Part shown: piece after piece, positions 36,679 to 45,736 of the stretch
Layout of the letters: the number at the start of each line of letters is the position of its first letter
Numbering within the stretch: position 1 is the stretch's first letter
DNA from: Vibrio harveyi NBRC 15634 = ATCC 14126 = KCTC 12724
GTDB lineage: Bacteria; Pseudomonadota; Gammaproteobacteria; Enterobacterales; Vibrionaceae
Assembly (NCBI RefSeq): GCF_001591145.1
Contig: NZ_BCUF01000018.1
Span: forward strand, 1-64,000
Length of the DNA: 64,000 bases
Reading direction: 5' to 3'
Notes under the pieces: model-generated
What the model was told of the DNA's origin: nothing
What the model saw: only the letters and a program-made list of their open reading frames with translations
Databases searched by the model: none
Program-made: the position numbers and the translations under genes

Positions 36679-37279
36679 TGGTTTTTCCTTCTGCTGTCAG
36701 TTTAGTTATCGCTTCGACAATTGGCGCAGGCGTTAAGGTGTGTGGCACTTTAGTGATGAGTGTGCCGTCAGGCTTCAAGAAGTAAAAGTAAGAGCTGTGG
36801 TCGAGCGTGTATTTCAGCTCTGAGCCTTCTAGCTCCGTTTTACGGAAAATAACACCGTATTTGTGGGCAAGTGGGGTGGTCACGTCGAGTGGTGCGGACA
36901 GACCTTCAATCATCGGGTGGAAGTAGTGGGCGTACTTGGCTGATGCATCTGCCTCGTCACGTTCTGGATCAAGCGAGATGAACATTGGGCGCAACTGCGC
37001 TTTTTGCGCATCGTCGATTTGATTGAGTGCACCTGCTAGCATGGCTAATGAGGTTGGGCATACGTCTGGGCAACGCGTAAAGCCAAAGTAAACAATGCGA
37101 ATGCGATCATCGCTGGTATCGAAGATATCGACAGGTTTATCGCCTTCGCCAAACAACACGCTTTGCTCGGTAGTGACTTGTTGTTTTTTCTCTACGTCTT
37201 TTTGTCCATCTAGGTACGTTTTGGTACCAAAGCCAAGGACAAACGCAACCACGAGAAAGAGAGACCAATTACGGCTCAT
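36668..37279 (-). CDS. SCO1/SenC family copper-insertion protein
   Basis: 203 residues, N-terminal membrane anchor (about 6-20) and a periplasmic thioredoxin-fold domain. Copper ligands Cys70 and Cys74 (CPDVC) and His161 (TLDHSSYFYF) are present. It assembles the CuA centre of cytochrome c oxidase or acts in redox/copper homeostasis. Ribosome site AAGGAA. Lies between the anchored protein and PCuAC genes. Confidence 0.93.
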   Translation of the reverse strand: MSRNWSLFLVVAFVLGFGTKTYLDGQKDVEKKQQVTTEQSVLFGEGDKPVDIFDTSDDRIRIVYFGFTRCPDVCPTSLAMLAGALNQIDDAQKAQLRPMFISLDPERDEADASAKYAHYFHPMIEGLSAPLDVTTPLAHKYGVIFRKTELEGSELKYTLDHSSYFYFLKPDGTLITKVPHTLTPAPIVEAITKLTAEGKTNES

Positions 37280-37288
37280 ATCAATTCC

Positions 37289-37714
37289 TTATCTTTGCAT
37301 TTTGAGGGCCGGGTAGATGGTGTCTTTACCGTCGGAAAGTTCACCAACCCACGTCATTGAATCTTGTGTACAAACGGGCAATGTCACATCACCCACAAAT
37401 TTACCTGGTGCCACTTTCTTTAGCATGAATTTTGGCTCGCCCATTTCCATTTCTCGACCAACCAAACTTAATACGAGCTGATCCGCTTCGCTGTCTTGCC
37501 ATTCGACTTCGAGCTGAGCTGGGATAAGAGGTTGAGCAGTATCGACGCTAAGCGTCATCGCAACATTATGTTGGATACAAGGTTCAGTAGAGAGGAAACA
37601 GTATTCATCGAGCGACTTAGGCTCGGGCGCTGAAGAGAAGTTTTTTATTAGGGTAGGCGCGTAAAAGCCAGCGACCAGTGCCACGGCTATCCCTGCGATT
37701 TGTAACACTTTCAT
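37289..37714 (-). CDS. Membrane-anchored periplasmic protein of the copper operon
   Basis: 141 residues with one N-terminal membrane segment (about 4-26) and a small periplasmic domain containing three cysteines (CFLSTEPC and LPVC). No named family recognised. As first gene of the operon with SCO and PCuAC, spaced 9 bases from SCO, it probably supports copper delivery or oxidase assembly. Function otherwise unknown. Confidence 0.75.
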   Translation of the reverse strand: MKVLQIAGIAVALVAGFYAPTLIKNFSSAPEPKSLDEYCFLSTEPCIQHNVAMTLSVDTAQPLIPAQLEVEWQDSEADQLVLSLVGREMEMGEPKFMLKKVAPGKFVGDVTLPVCTQDSMTWVGELSDGKDTIYPALKMQR

Positions 37715-37843
37715 TAAGATTCAGTATTTATCACTTAACATTGCCTGCATCCTAGCACAGATGGGATGTACGAAAACTCGTAACTTCAACAAATTGTGCA
37801 CTATCCCCATCTATTTGAAACCTATTGTTTGTAAAGCGTAAAT

Positions 37844-37870
37844 AAAAAAAGCGGAGCCAATGGCTCCGCT
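37844..37870 (-). terminator. Rho-independent terminator after the DUF368 gene
   Basis: AGCGGAGCC/GGCTCCGCT stem with seven T residues on the minus strand. Confidence 0.9.
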
Positions 37871-37898
37871 TCTTAAATGATGGAATTGTGGTTCAGAT

Positions 37899-38816
37899 TT
37901 ACTTGTTTGAATCCGCAAACTTCTCTAAACCAAGTACTAACGCGATAGCGGCTAGCATCATGAGCACGGCTAACACCAGTTGTGATGGTTGAGACGTGAT
38001 GTGCTCAAACTCAAACGGTGATAGGTTTTGCTCTAGCAATGGCACTTGCTCACCCTTCGAGTTAGTACGCCATGTTAACGTTTCCTTCCAAGGCCAGATC
38101 TTTGGTAGCGTACCGATCATTAAGCCAGTTAGGAACATTAAGGTTAAATCGCGGAATTTGCGCAGTAACCAAGACAACAAGTGAGAGAAGGACAGCAGAC
38201 CAGCAACACAGCCAACAAGGAACAGCGCAAGGATATCAATTTGGAAACCTTTTACCGCGCCCAATACAGGAGCATACATGCCGATCAATAGCAAAATAAA
38301 GCTGCCTGAGATACCCGGTAGAATCATCGCACAGATTGCGATAGCTCCAGCCAGAATGGTGTTGATCGCCGTTGGCTCCATATGAAGTGGTTTTAGCACG
38401 GTGATGCTGTAGGCGAAACCAATGCCGATCAATAACGCAACAAAACGGATAGCGTCACGCTTTTCTACTTGGCGAATGATGTGGTAGACAGACACCAAGA
38501 TCAGACCAAAGAAGAATGACCAAATTGGAATTGGATGAGTTTCCAATAGCCAACTGATTAGTTTTGCCAGCGTCGCGATACTGGTGAAAATACCCGCAAA
38601 CAAAGAGATAAGGAAGAAGCCGTTAATGTGATTAAACGCAGCTTTGAAGCCATCCTTTTTCCAAATCGAGAAAAGTGAAGGGTTAATACGTCGAATGCTT
38701 TCTAGCAGTGTGTCATAAATGCCAGTAATAAATGCAATGGTACCGCCTGATACGCCTGGGACAACATCGGCTGCACCCATCGCCATTCCTTTGAAGTAGG
38801 TGATTAGATAGTTCAT
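37899..38816 (-). CDS. popT: DUF368 undecaprenyl-phosphate translocase (PopT-like)
   Basis: 305-residue inner-membrane protein with about eight to nine hydrophobic segments and the two inverted DUF368 signatures, GMAMGAADVVPGVSGGTIAFITGIYDTLL near the N-terminus and MILPGISGSFILLLIGMYAPVL in the middle. The family (including the Vibrio cholerae chromosome II member) flips undecaprenyl phosphate back across the membrane for cell-wall synthesis. Monocistronic, with a strong terminator. The quorum RNA gene lies upstream in the opposite orientation. Confidence 0.88.
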   Translation of the reverse strand: MNYLITYFKGMAMGAADVVPGVSGGTIAFITGIYDTLLESIRRINPSLFSIWKKDGFKAAFNHINGFFLISLFAGIFTSIATLAKLISWLLETHPIPIWSFFFGLILVSVYHIIRQVEKRDAIRFVALLIGIGFAYSITVLKPLHMEPTAINTILAGAIAICAMILPGISGSFILLLIGMYAPVLGAVKGFQIDILALFLVGCVAGLLSFSHLLSWLLRKFRDLTLMFLTGLMIGTLPKIWPWKETLTWRTNSKGEQVPLLEQNLSPFEFEHITSQPSQLVLAVLMMLAAIALVLGLEKFADSNK

Positions 38817-39244
38817 TTCTCAAGTACTAAGTCATGTAGATGGCCCTGAGTATACAAACATTGATGTCAAAAAAGTATGAAATAGTGGTGAGGAAAATAT
38901 CTAAATGATTGCTTATCTAGGATCTGTTGAACTTTCGTGGTTAAGTTTTGTTCTGATGGGCGCATGGTTAAAATCGTTTTAGGCAAGAAAAGGAGTGTAT
39001 TGCTTAGCCATTCTAGGTAAACACTCGCTGTAAAAATCAGCTTGAAAGGCCAACAGAACCTAGCAACGTTAAGCTTTTTGGTTAGTTTAGGTGAATAAAA
39101 ACAGAAAGATACACGATAAAGAAATGGATTTGTTATCAGCTGTAAAGGGGCGCTTGATTGAATAAATGTCAGCGTAAAATTGATAAATTTGTTGAATGAA
39201 GTCGTTTGGTGACTTATTTATCACTTATGCCACAGAGTTGCGAC
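38817..39244. other. Intergenic region upstream of popT and qrr
   Basis: No gene is recognised. It is AT-rich and should contain the popT promoter close to 38817. Nothing else is clear until the LuxO-type boxes begin at 39245. Confidence 0.45.
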
Positions 39245-39284
39245 TTGCAACTGCAATTTGCATTTTGACTTTGCATATTGCAAA
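39245..39284 (+). promoter_or_regulatory. LuxO-type binding sites upstream of qrr
   Basis: TTGCATATTGCAA (39271-39283) matches the LuxO motif TTGCA-N3-TGCAA exactly, and TTGCAACTGCAA (39245-39256) is a close variant. They lie about 60-100 bases upstream of the sigma-54 promoter, the expected enhancer distance for this phosphorylated NtrC-type activator. Confidence 0.82.
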
Positions 39285-39345
39285 TGTTGTAACATCTTGG
39301 CAGTTTGATATGAGATCTTGTGCCCAAAAATAATGCTTTTCAAAT

Positions 39346-39361
39346 TGGCATGATTAATGCA
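39346..39361 (+). promoter_or_regulatory. Sigma-54 promoter of qrr
   Basis: TGGCATGATTAATGCA fits the -24/-12 consensus TGGCACG-N4-TTGCA, with GG and GC twelve bases apart, placing transcription start at about 39372. Confidence 0.85.
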
Positions 39362-39371
39362 TAATCCTTTT

Positions 39372-39480
39372 CGACCCTTCTTAAGCCGAGGGTCACCTAG
39401 CCAACTGACGTTGTTAGTGAATATACATTGTTCACATCATACATAAGCCAATCGCCTTAATTGCGGTTGGCTATTTTTTT
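39372..39480 (+). ncRNA. qrr: Qrr quorum-regulatory small RNA
   Basis: About 109 nt. The 5' hairpin GACCC/GGGTC (39373-39394) is followed by the invariant Qrr core CCAACTGACGTTGTTAGTGA (39401-39420), which base-pairs with target mRNAs such as the LuxR/HapR-type master regulator and needs Hfq. The 3' end is an intrinsic terminator (GCCAATCGC/GCGGTTGGC plus seven T residues). At low cell density phosphorylated LuxO with sigma-54 should switch it on. Vibrios of this group have up to five copies; which number this is cannot be told from the sequence alone. It sits between popT and malT. Confidence 0.93.
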
Positions 39481-39488
39481 GTCTGTCG

Positions 39489-39590
39489 TATACCCAAGTG
39501 ACTTTGAGATGCAGGATTCAGAGCGTTGTTATTGATGCGAGCGCAATGAAAACAACGCCGTGTAATAGCCAGCCCTTTCCAAGTCGTATA
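39489..39590. repeat. Interspersed MITE-like element, partial copy
   Basis: Starts TATACCCAAGTGAC and matches, in reverse orientation, the element at 1-104; the other end stops near TTTCCAAGTCGTATATA. Lies just after the Qrr terminator and before the malT terminator. Confidence 0.7.
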
Positions 39591-39637
39591 TATGTACAAC
39601 GTTTCTTACAGGCTTTGCAATTTGCATGAATGCCCAC

Positions 39638-39668
39638 AAAAAAGGGGCTGACGCAATACGCCAACCCC
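39638..39668 (-). terminator. Rho-independent terminator of malT
   Basis: GGGGTTGGCG/CGTCAGCCCC stem (two wobble pairs) followed by six T residues on the minus strand. Confidence 0.85.
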
Positions 39669-39693
39669 TGTTTAGCTACTCTCTTTCGAGTGA

Positions 39694-42402
39694 TCAGTAA
39701 CCCATCAATTGCAGCAAGTTCTCCGCCGTCACAATCGCTTCCTTACGGTTTGCAATGTTGAGCTTTTGGTACAAGTTACGAATGTGAGTCTTAATCGTTG
39801 TGCCTGCTACGTCTAACTCTTGAGCGATTTGCTCATTGCTAAAGCCTGAGTAGATCAAACCAAGCACTTGCCATTCACGTTGCGTGAGTGGACTGGTTCG
39901 AACCAGCTCCGGCACGTTCGGGTGGTTCACCAGTTTCTCAATAAAGTCTTCATCAAAGTGAATCGAACGGCTGCGTTGGTTTGAAGAGATGTCTTTCATC
40001 AATTGCTGAGCACGGTGACGTTCTAAATCGCCCAGCTCATGACGAAGACTTAGCTTCTCTAGTAGACCACCAATCGTTGCACCGTCGATTAAGAAGTTGC
40101 CGACCATACCGGTTTGGTTTGTCATCACTAGTGCTTCTTTCAATAGTGCTTTTGCTTGCTCTTCGTCTTTCTGACGCGCGGCAAATACCGCTTCAACCAC
40201 AAGGTTGCGATTGGTATCGGTCACCAAGTTAGTACGACGAGCTTCGCTTTGTAGGAAGTCCAAAGCTTGTCGCGCTTCGCCATATTGGCCAAGGTTGATG
40301 TGAGCACGAGCAATATTGCGCCACTGTAACTGCAAGAAGTGGTTACACGCTGATTCCGGGCGAACTGCGGTGTTCAACCATTCTTGAATTGCTTCTGTGT
40401 TGCCACGAGCTTGCCAGAACAAGATCAGAGAGAGTGATGCGTTTGCCGTCCAGTCTACGTGATAAGTGGATTGTTTCATCAAGTGCTGGATGTGTTCGAT
40501 AAACTTACCCGCTTTGTCTAATTCACCGCGACCAATCGCAATACGTGCCAACATTGAGTAGCTATGTAAGTGCTTACTTGGTGAGTGGTTTTCTAGAATT
40601 TGTAGCCCTTTGTATGAGCACTCTTCTGCTTCATCCAAGCGGTTCCAGCACCACAATACTTGCGCGCGAATTCGTAATAAAAACTCGTGAAGAGGAACAT
40701 GCTGAAGCTGTTGATCTTCAATCAAGCGGAAGCCGGAATCTTGCAGCTCAAATGCTGCTTGGACGTAACCTTGCGCGATCATGATTTCACTTTGTTGCAA
40801 GATTGCCCATAACGCTTGGTGGTAAACCTGATACTGACGTGCCAGTTTTTCGGTTTGTTGCATCATTGGTAATGCGCGGTCAAGTTTACCCAGTACGTGG
40901 TTTACTTCACCAACGACTGACGTCGCCACGATACGGCTGCGGTACACCGTTGGGTCAAGTTGGCTCAGTGCTAACTCGGCTAACTCTAATGCACGCTCTG
41001 GTTGGTTGCTGTTGATTGCAACCTGAGCGAGTAGGGCATTAGCTTGACCTTGGTAGCCAGAATCAAGTTCGATATTACGTTTCTTATGCTCTTCTTCGGC
41101 TTCTGCTAGTAGCTCACCAACCTGGTTGTAGCGGTGTTGGCTTTGCGCCAACCATGCGCGCAACATCGACAGTTTCGGGTGGCTGAAGAGTAAGTCTTTA
41201 TCAAGCTGGTTGATCGCCGCTTCTAGCGTTGTTAACTCACCTTGGTTGAACATCTTCCAACCAAATTCATTCAAGATTTCTACGATTAGATCAGTGTCGT
41301 CAGATTTCTGTGCGTGGTGAATAGCTTGATGCGGTGCTTTCTGTTTTAGCCAGGCGACAGCTGCGTTGCGGTGTAGATCTTTCTCTTGTTGAGGAATACG
41401 CGCTTGACGTTCATGCGACAAAAATTCGCCAAACAGATTGTGGAATCGGAACCAGTTTTGTTCACCTTCCAGTGGATAGATAAACAAGCCGTATCGATTG
41501 AGTGACTCAATCATGCCGAGTGCATCTTCACGTTGCGTCAATGCAAAGACGAGTTCGTCGTTGAAATGGTCGAGTACCGACACTTGCATTAAGAAATGAC
41601 GTGTCTCTTTGTCTAATAGATCAAAGACTTCTTCGACTAAGTAATCCCATAAGTGTGCATGATTAAACTGAGACACCGACTCTACGGTTTGTGCCAGAGT
41701 GCGGTTCTGATGCTGTGCTTGTAGGGCGATAAGTTGTAACGCTGATGGCCAACCTTCAACGTAAGTACGTAAGTTGTTCGCCATGTCTTCATCGATGCCA
41801 TCGGCAATGCGTTGGTTGAAGAAGCGTGTGGTTTCTTCGGTATCGAATGCCAACATTTCGTTGCCGATTTCGATCATCAAGTCACGGACACGAAGGTTCG
41901 CAGTGCCTAATGGCGGTGCCGCACGGCTAGTAACCACTACAGTAAGGTTGTCTGGCATGTGCTTTAAGAAAAAACGCATGGACTCGTGAATTTCGTCGTT
42001 AGTGATCAGATGGTAGTCATCGAGTACGACGTAACACTCATGCTGAAAATCTGCCATTTCAGCGAAAACTTCGCTGAATAAAGAGCGTAAAGAAGAGAAC
42101 TGACGCTTTTCAGCCAATTTTTGAGCGTTAGAGCAGTTGTAGTTGGTCGCTTTGTTTAAAGCTTGCAGTAGATAGTTAACGAAGCGGAAACCATCGTTAT
42201 CACTGTCGTCGATACTGTACCAACCTACATTGGGTTTGTCTGACAGCCACTGTGCCGCCATGGTGGTTTTCCCGTAACCAGCCGGCGAGCGAAACAATAC
42301 CAGTTTGTAGTAAGGCGCTTGTTGCAGTAAGTCCAACACTCGCGGACGGACGATTGCGTTGTGCAGGCGACCTGGGCGAGTAAGTTTAGATGGAATCCAC
42401 AT
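39694..42402 (-). CDS. malT: Maltose regulon activator MalT
   Basis: 902-residue ATP- and maltotriose-dependent activator of the STAND/LAL class. Walker [10 protein letters not shown] (39-47), Walker B-type [11 protein letters not shown], winged-helix and TPR-like repeats through about residue 800, and a LuxR-type HTH at the C-terminus (about 835-895: [40 protein letters not shown]). Divergent from malP with a shared control region containing CRP and MalT-box-like sites. Ribosome site AAGGA. A CRP site lies about 195 bases upstream of its start. Confidence 0.95.
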   Translation of the reverse strand: MWIPSKLTRPGRLHNAIVRPRVLDLLQQAPYYKLVLFRSPAGYGKTTMAAQWLSDKPNVGWYSIDDSDNDGFRFVNYLLQALNKATNYNCSNAQKLAEKRQFSSLRSLFSEVFAEMADFQHECYVVLDDYHLITNDEIHESMRFFLKHMPDNLTVVVTSRAAPPLGTANLRVRDLMIEIGNEMLAFDTEETTRFFNQRIADGIDEDMANNLRTYVEGWPSALQLIALQAQHQNRTLAQTVESVSQFNHAHLWDYLVEEVFDLLDKETRHFLMQVSVLDHFNDELVFALTQREDALGMIESLNRYGLFIYPLEGEQNWFRFHNLFGEFLSHERQARIPQQEKDLHRNAAVAWLKQKAPHQAIHHAQKSDDTDLIVEILNEFGWKMFNQGELTTLEAAINQLDKDLLFSHPKLSMLRAWLAQSQHRYNQVGELLAEAEEEHKKRNIELDSGYQGQANALLAQVAINSNQPERALELAELALSQLDPTVYRSRIVATSVVGEVNHVLGKLDRALPMMQQTEKLARQYQVYHQALWAILQQSEIMIAQGYVQAAFELQDSGFRLIEDQQLQHVPLHEFLLRIRAQVLWCWNRLDEAEECSYKGLQILENHSPSKHLHSYSMLARIAIGRGELDKAGKFIEHIQHLMKQSTYHVDWTANASLSLILFWQARGNTEAIQEWLNTAVRPESACNHFLQLQWRNIARAHINLGQYGEARQALDFLQSEARRTNLVTDTNRNLVVEAVFAARQKDEEQAKALLKEALVMTNQTGMVGNFLIDGATIGGLLEKLSLRHELGDLERHRAQQLMKDISSNQRSRSIHFDEDFIEKLVNHPNVPELVRTSPLTQREWQVLGLIYSGFSNEQIAQELDVAGTTIKTHIRNLYQKLNIANRKEAIVTAENLLQLMGY

Positions 42403-42595
42403 TATAAATTCTGTCCTTAATTTTTTGAGCTAGCGAAACTAGAAACTGACTCACACCACTAAATTCTAGTTTGTATAAAAAGTGTACAGGCTTGCGAGTC
42501 GTTTTGGATGTTACGACAACAGAATTGGTTGTTACTTTGATCCACTTCCTAATTCTCAAGAGTTGATGCAAATGCCACCAACTACGCCCTGTATT

Positions 42596-42611
42596 TGTGA
42601 TTTTGGTCACT
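42596..42611. promoter_or_regulatory. CRP site, malT side
   Basis: TGTGATTTTGGTCACT, 9 of 10 matches to TGTGA-N6-TCACA; nearest to malT, whose E. coli homologue is CRP-activated. Confidence 0.75.
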
Positions 42612-42777
42612 TAAACATCGATGGTATTGATCCCATGTAGAGAGAGTTGCACATCTATTAAGGAGAAATTATCAATGTTAAAAGACGTAATGTGATCGAT
42701 AAGACAGTTTTTACATTGGAGTTGGAAGGGGGAATAAAAAACGTCATGAACAAATTTTAATCTTTCTCACAGGTGGC

Positions 42778-42834
42778 TGTGATCCGAATCACTAAGAATA
42801 GGGTTATAGGCTGCCGTGTTGCGATTTGGATCAC
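42778..42834. promoter_or_regulatory. Tandem CRP sites, malP side
   Basis: TGTGATCCGAATCACT (42778-42793) is a strong match to TGTGA-N6-TCACA; TTGCGATTTGGATCAC (42819-42834) is a weaker second copy 41 bases away. Confidence 0.7.
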
Positions 42835-42866
42835 TAAGTTTGCAAGCTTACGCCCTCTACGCCCTA

Positions 42867-42903
42867 CCCCCTCCTCCTTGTAGGGAGGACAAATGGGAGG
42901 ATG
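42867..42903. promoter_or_regulatory. MalT-box cluster before malP
   Basis: GGAGGAGGGG on the minus strand (42867-42877) and GGGAGGAC (42883-42889), GGGAGGATG (42895-42903) on the plus strand resemble the MalT core GGAKGA. They end about 65 bases before the malP start, as expected for activator sites next to a promoter. Confidence 0.6.
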
Positions 42904-42969
42904 TTTATTCACAGAGGGAAATGCACGATGTATGGCAGATGAATTACTAAAAGACGTGAGAATTTCTTA

Positions 42970-45423
42970 ATGAAACCTACTCAACAGAAACAATTTGACA
43001 AGAAGTCGTTCCAAGAAAGCGTAAAGAAACATCTATCTGTGACTTACGCTCACACGGTTGAAAATGCAGATAGCCGCGCATGGTACCTAGCAATGGGTCG
43101 TGCATTGGCTGAGTTTACGACTTGTGATTTGCTTGCTACTGAAGCAGACGCTCGCATCCAAGAAGCGAAAAGCGTTAACTACCTTTCACTAGAATTCCTT
43201 ATCGGTCGTTTGACTGGTAACAACCTAATCAGCATGGGTCTTTACGAAGAGATCACTGAAGCGATGGCTGAACTAGGTCACAACCTAACAGACCTTCTAG
43301 AAGAAGAGCGCGACCCATCACTGGGTAACGGTGGTCTAGGCCGTCTAGCTGCATGTTTCATGGATTCATGTGCGGCTCAAGAATTCCCAACAGTAGGTTA
43401 CGGCCTACACTACGAATACGGTCTATTTAAGCAGTCGTTTAAAGATGGTCGTCAACAAGAAGCACCAGACGCATGGCGTGGTGTAGAAGGTTACCCTTGG
43501 GAAGTGGCTCGTCCAGAGCTAGCGCAAGAAATCGGCTTCTACGGTCACGTTGAAGTGGTAAACGAAAACGGTAAAGAAGTTCGTAAATGGGTTCCTGGCA
43601 TGTCTGTAAAAGCAATGCCTTGGGATCTACCTATCGTAGGTTACGAATCAGATACTGTTTACCCTCTACGCCTTTGGGAATGTCAGGCAATTGCACCATT
43701 CTCACTAGAAAGCTTTAACAACGGTGATTACTTCGAAGCTCAGCACGCACTGATCGACGCAGGCAACATCACTAAAGTGCTTTACCCGAACGATAACCAC
43801 GAGAAAGGTAAAACACTGCGTCTAATGCAACAGTACTTCCACTCTGCAGCATCTGTACGCGACATCCTACGTCGCCACGAAGCAGCAGGCTACTCGCTAG
43901 CGGATCTACCGAAGCAAGAGACTATCCAACTGAACGATACGCACCCAACAATCGCTATTCCTGAGCTAATGCGCATCCTAGTGGACGAGAAAGGTCTGAC
44001 TTGGGAAGCGGCTTGGGAAATCAGTTCTCAGACCTTCGCATACACTAACCATACGCTACTTCCTGAAGCACTAGAGACATGGCCAGAGTCGCTAATCCAG
44101 CGTCTACTTCCACGTCACATGGAAATCATTTTTGAAATCAACCACCGCTTCCTACAAGAAGTTCGTAAGATGTGGCCTGGTGACGGTGAGAAGCAAGCTA
44201 AGCTTTCTATCATCCAAGAAGGTTTCAACCGCATGGTTCGCATGGCAAACCTATGTGTAATCGGTTCTTACGCAGTTAACGGCGTAGCAGCACTTCACTC
44301 TGAGTTGGTTAAGAAAGACCTATTCCCAGAGTTCCACGAGATGTACCCAACTCGTCTACATAACGTAACAAACGGTATCACGCCACGTCGTTGGTTGAAG
44401 TTCTGTAACCCAGGTCTATCTAAGCTAATTACCGATAAGATCGGTCCTGAATGGCCAGCAAAACTTGAGCAACTAGAAGGTATCGCTAAGTACGCAACAG
44501 ACGCGAAATTCCAAAAAGAGTTCATGGCTGTTAAGAAAGAAAACAAACAGCGTCTTGCTGATTGGGTTCTAGATAACATGGGTATCGAACTAGATACTAA
44601 CGCTATCTTCGACGTTCAAATCAAGCGTCTACACGAGTACAAGCGTCAGCACCTAGATCTGCTACACATTCTGTCTCTATACCACCGCATCCTAAATGAA
44701 CCTGGTTTCGAGTGTGAGCCACGCGTATGTTTCTTCGCTGCGAAAGCCGCTCCAGGTTACCACCTAGCGAAAGAAATTATGTTCGCAGTGAACAAGGTTG
44801 CAGAGAAGATCAACAATGATCCACGTATCGGTAACAAACTGAAAGTGGTCTTCATCCCTGACTACCGCGTGAGCATGGCTGAAATCATCATCCCTGCGGC
44901 AGACGTTTCACAACAAATCTCTCTAGCAGGTAAAGAAGCATCTGGTACAGGTAACATGAAGATGGCTCTTAACGGTGCCCTAACTATCGGTACGATGGAT
45001 GGTGCTAACGTTGAGATTCGCGAAGAAGTGGGCGACGAGAACATCTACATCTTCGGTCTTGATGTTGAAGGCGTGAAAGCGGTTAAAGCAGCTGGCTACA
45101 ACCCTTACGACTACTACAATGCTGACCACTTACTAAAAGCGTCTCTAGACCTACTAACAGGTGATGAGTTTACGCCAGGTCAACCAGGTCTACTACGCGC
45201 TACATTCGATAGCCTACTAGATGGCGGTGACCCGTACCTATGTCTTGCTGACTTCGCATCTTATGTGAAAGCGCATGAAGAAATGGGCAAACAATACAAA
45301 GACCAAGCTGGCTGGGCTAAGAAAGCCATTCTTAACACTGCCCTAGTTGGCAAGTTTACATCAGACCGCTCAATTCGTGACTATGTGAACAACATCTGGA
45401 AACTAGAAGCGGTAAAACGTTAA
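42970..45423 (+). CDS. malP: Maltodextrin/glycogen phosphorylase
   Basis: Phosphorolysis of alpha-1,4-glucans to glucose-1-phosphate. 817 residues; family signatures DPSLGNGGLGRLAACFMDS, GYGLHYEYGLFKQ and EASGTGNMKMALNGALTIGTMDGANVEI with the PLP-binding Lys664. Divergent from malT, so probably induced by maltodextrins and CRP. The codon pattern is strongly biased to preferred codons, as expected for a highly expressed enzyme. malQ follows after an inserted repeat element. Confidence 0.95.
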   Translation: MKPTQQKQFDKKSFQESVKKHLSVTYAHTVENADSRAWYLAMGRALAEFTTCDLLATEADARIQEAKSVNYLSLEFLIGRLTGNNLISMGLYEEITEAMAELGHNLTDLLEEERDPSLGNGGLGRLAACFMDSCAAQEFPTVGYGLHYEYGLFKQSFKDGRQQEAPDAWRGVEGYPWEVARPELAQEIGFYGHVEVVNENGKEVRKWVPGMSVKAMPWDLPIVGYESDTVYPLRLWECQAIAPFSLESFNNGDYFEAQHALIDAGNITKVLYPNDNHEKGKTLRLMQQYFHSAASVRDILRRHEAAGYSLADLPKQETIQLNDTHPTIAIPELMRILVDEKGLTWEAAWEISSQTFAYTNHTLLPEALETWPESLIQRLLPRHMEIIFEINHRFLQEVRKMWPGDGEKQAKLSIIQEGFNRMVRMANLCVIGSYAVNGVAALHSELVKKDLFPEFHEMYPTRLHNVTNGITPRRWLKFCNPGLSKLITDKIGPEWPAKLEQLEGIAKYATDAKFQKEFMAVKKENKQRLADWVLDNMGIELDTNAIFDVQIKRLHEYKRQHLDLLHILSLYHRILNEPGFECEPRVCFFAAKAAPGYHLAKEIMFAVNKVAEKINNDPRIGNKLKVVFIPDYRVSMAEIIIPAADVSQQISLAGKEASGTGNMKMALNGALTIGTMDGANVEIREEVGDENIYIFGLDVEGVKAVKAAGYNPYDYYNADHLLKASLDLLTGDEFTPGQPGLLRATFDSLLDGGDPYLCLADFASYVKAHEEMGKQYKDQAGWAKKAILNTALVGKFTSDRSIRDYVNNIWKLEAVKR

Positions 45424-45428
45424 AAGTG

Positions 45429-45632
45429 ATACCCAAGTAACCCCAGGATGCTTTGTTCAGCGAGATTGACTTGGTTTTCAGGCAAGGCAACTCGCCCTCT
45501 GGGAGCGTGTCATTGACCCGATTTCGGTGTCAAACAACTAGGAAAGAGGCTGCTATTCCACGGCGTTGTTTTCCTTGAACTCGAATCAATGACAACGCTC
45601 TGAACTGTGCATCTTGAGGTCACTTGGGTATA
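45429..45632. repeat. Interspersed MITE-like element, full copy
   Basis: About 204 bases bounded by imperfect inverted ends (GATACCCAAGTAACCCCAGG and, at the right, the complement ending ACTTGGGTATA). Contains GTCATTGA and its complement in the middle and matches 1-104 and 39489-39590. No ORF, so it would need enzymes supplied elsewhere or be a palindromic repeat. Inserted between malP and malQ. Confidence 0.75.
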
Positions 45633-45633
45633 A

Positions 45634-45669
45634 GACCAAGGTAGCCGAGCGCTACCTTTGGTCATTTTC
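45634..45669 (+). terminator. Imperfect terminator-like hairpin between malP and malQ
   Basis: GACCAAGGTAGC/GCTACCTTTGGTC followed by ATTTTC. May partly stop transcription and set a malP-to-malQ ratio. Confidence 0.55.
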
Positions 45670-45736
45670 AAGAATTAGTTATTGATAACAATAAAACCCT
45701 ACATGGAAGGTGTCGGTATTACCTTCGGAGAAAGCG

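Larger units (their letters stand above)
42403..42969. promoter_or_regulatory. Divergent malT/malP control region
   Basis: 567 bases without a gene; contains three CRP-like sites (42596, 42778, 42819) and a cluster of MalT-box-like sequences (42867-42903), listed separately. Confidence 0.75.

Noticed and set aside
39615..39627. TTGCAATTTGCAT as another LuxO box
   Set aside because: It lies downstream of the Qrr terminator with no sigma-54 promoter beyond it; one base off the motif, so likely chance.
45634..45669. Complete transcriptional separation of malP and malQ
   Set aside because: The hairpin is imperfect with a short, interrupted T-run, so it is more likely a partial terminator.
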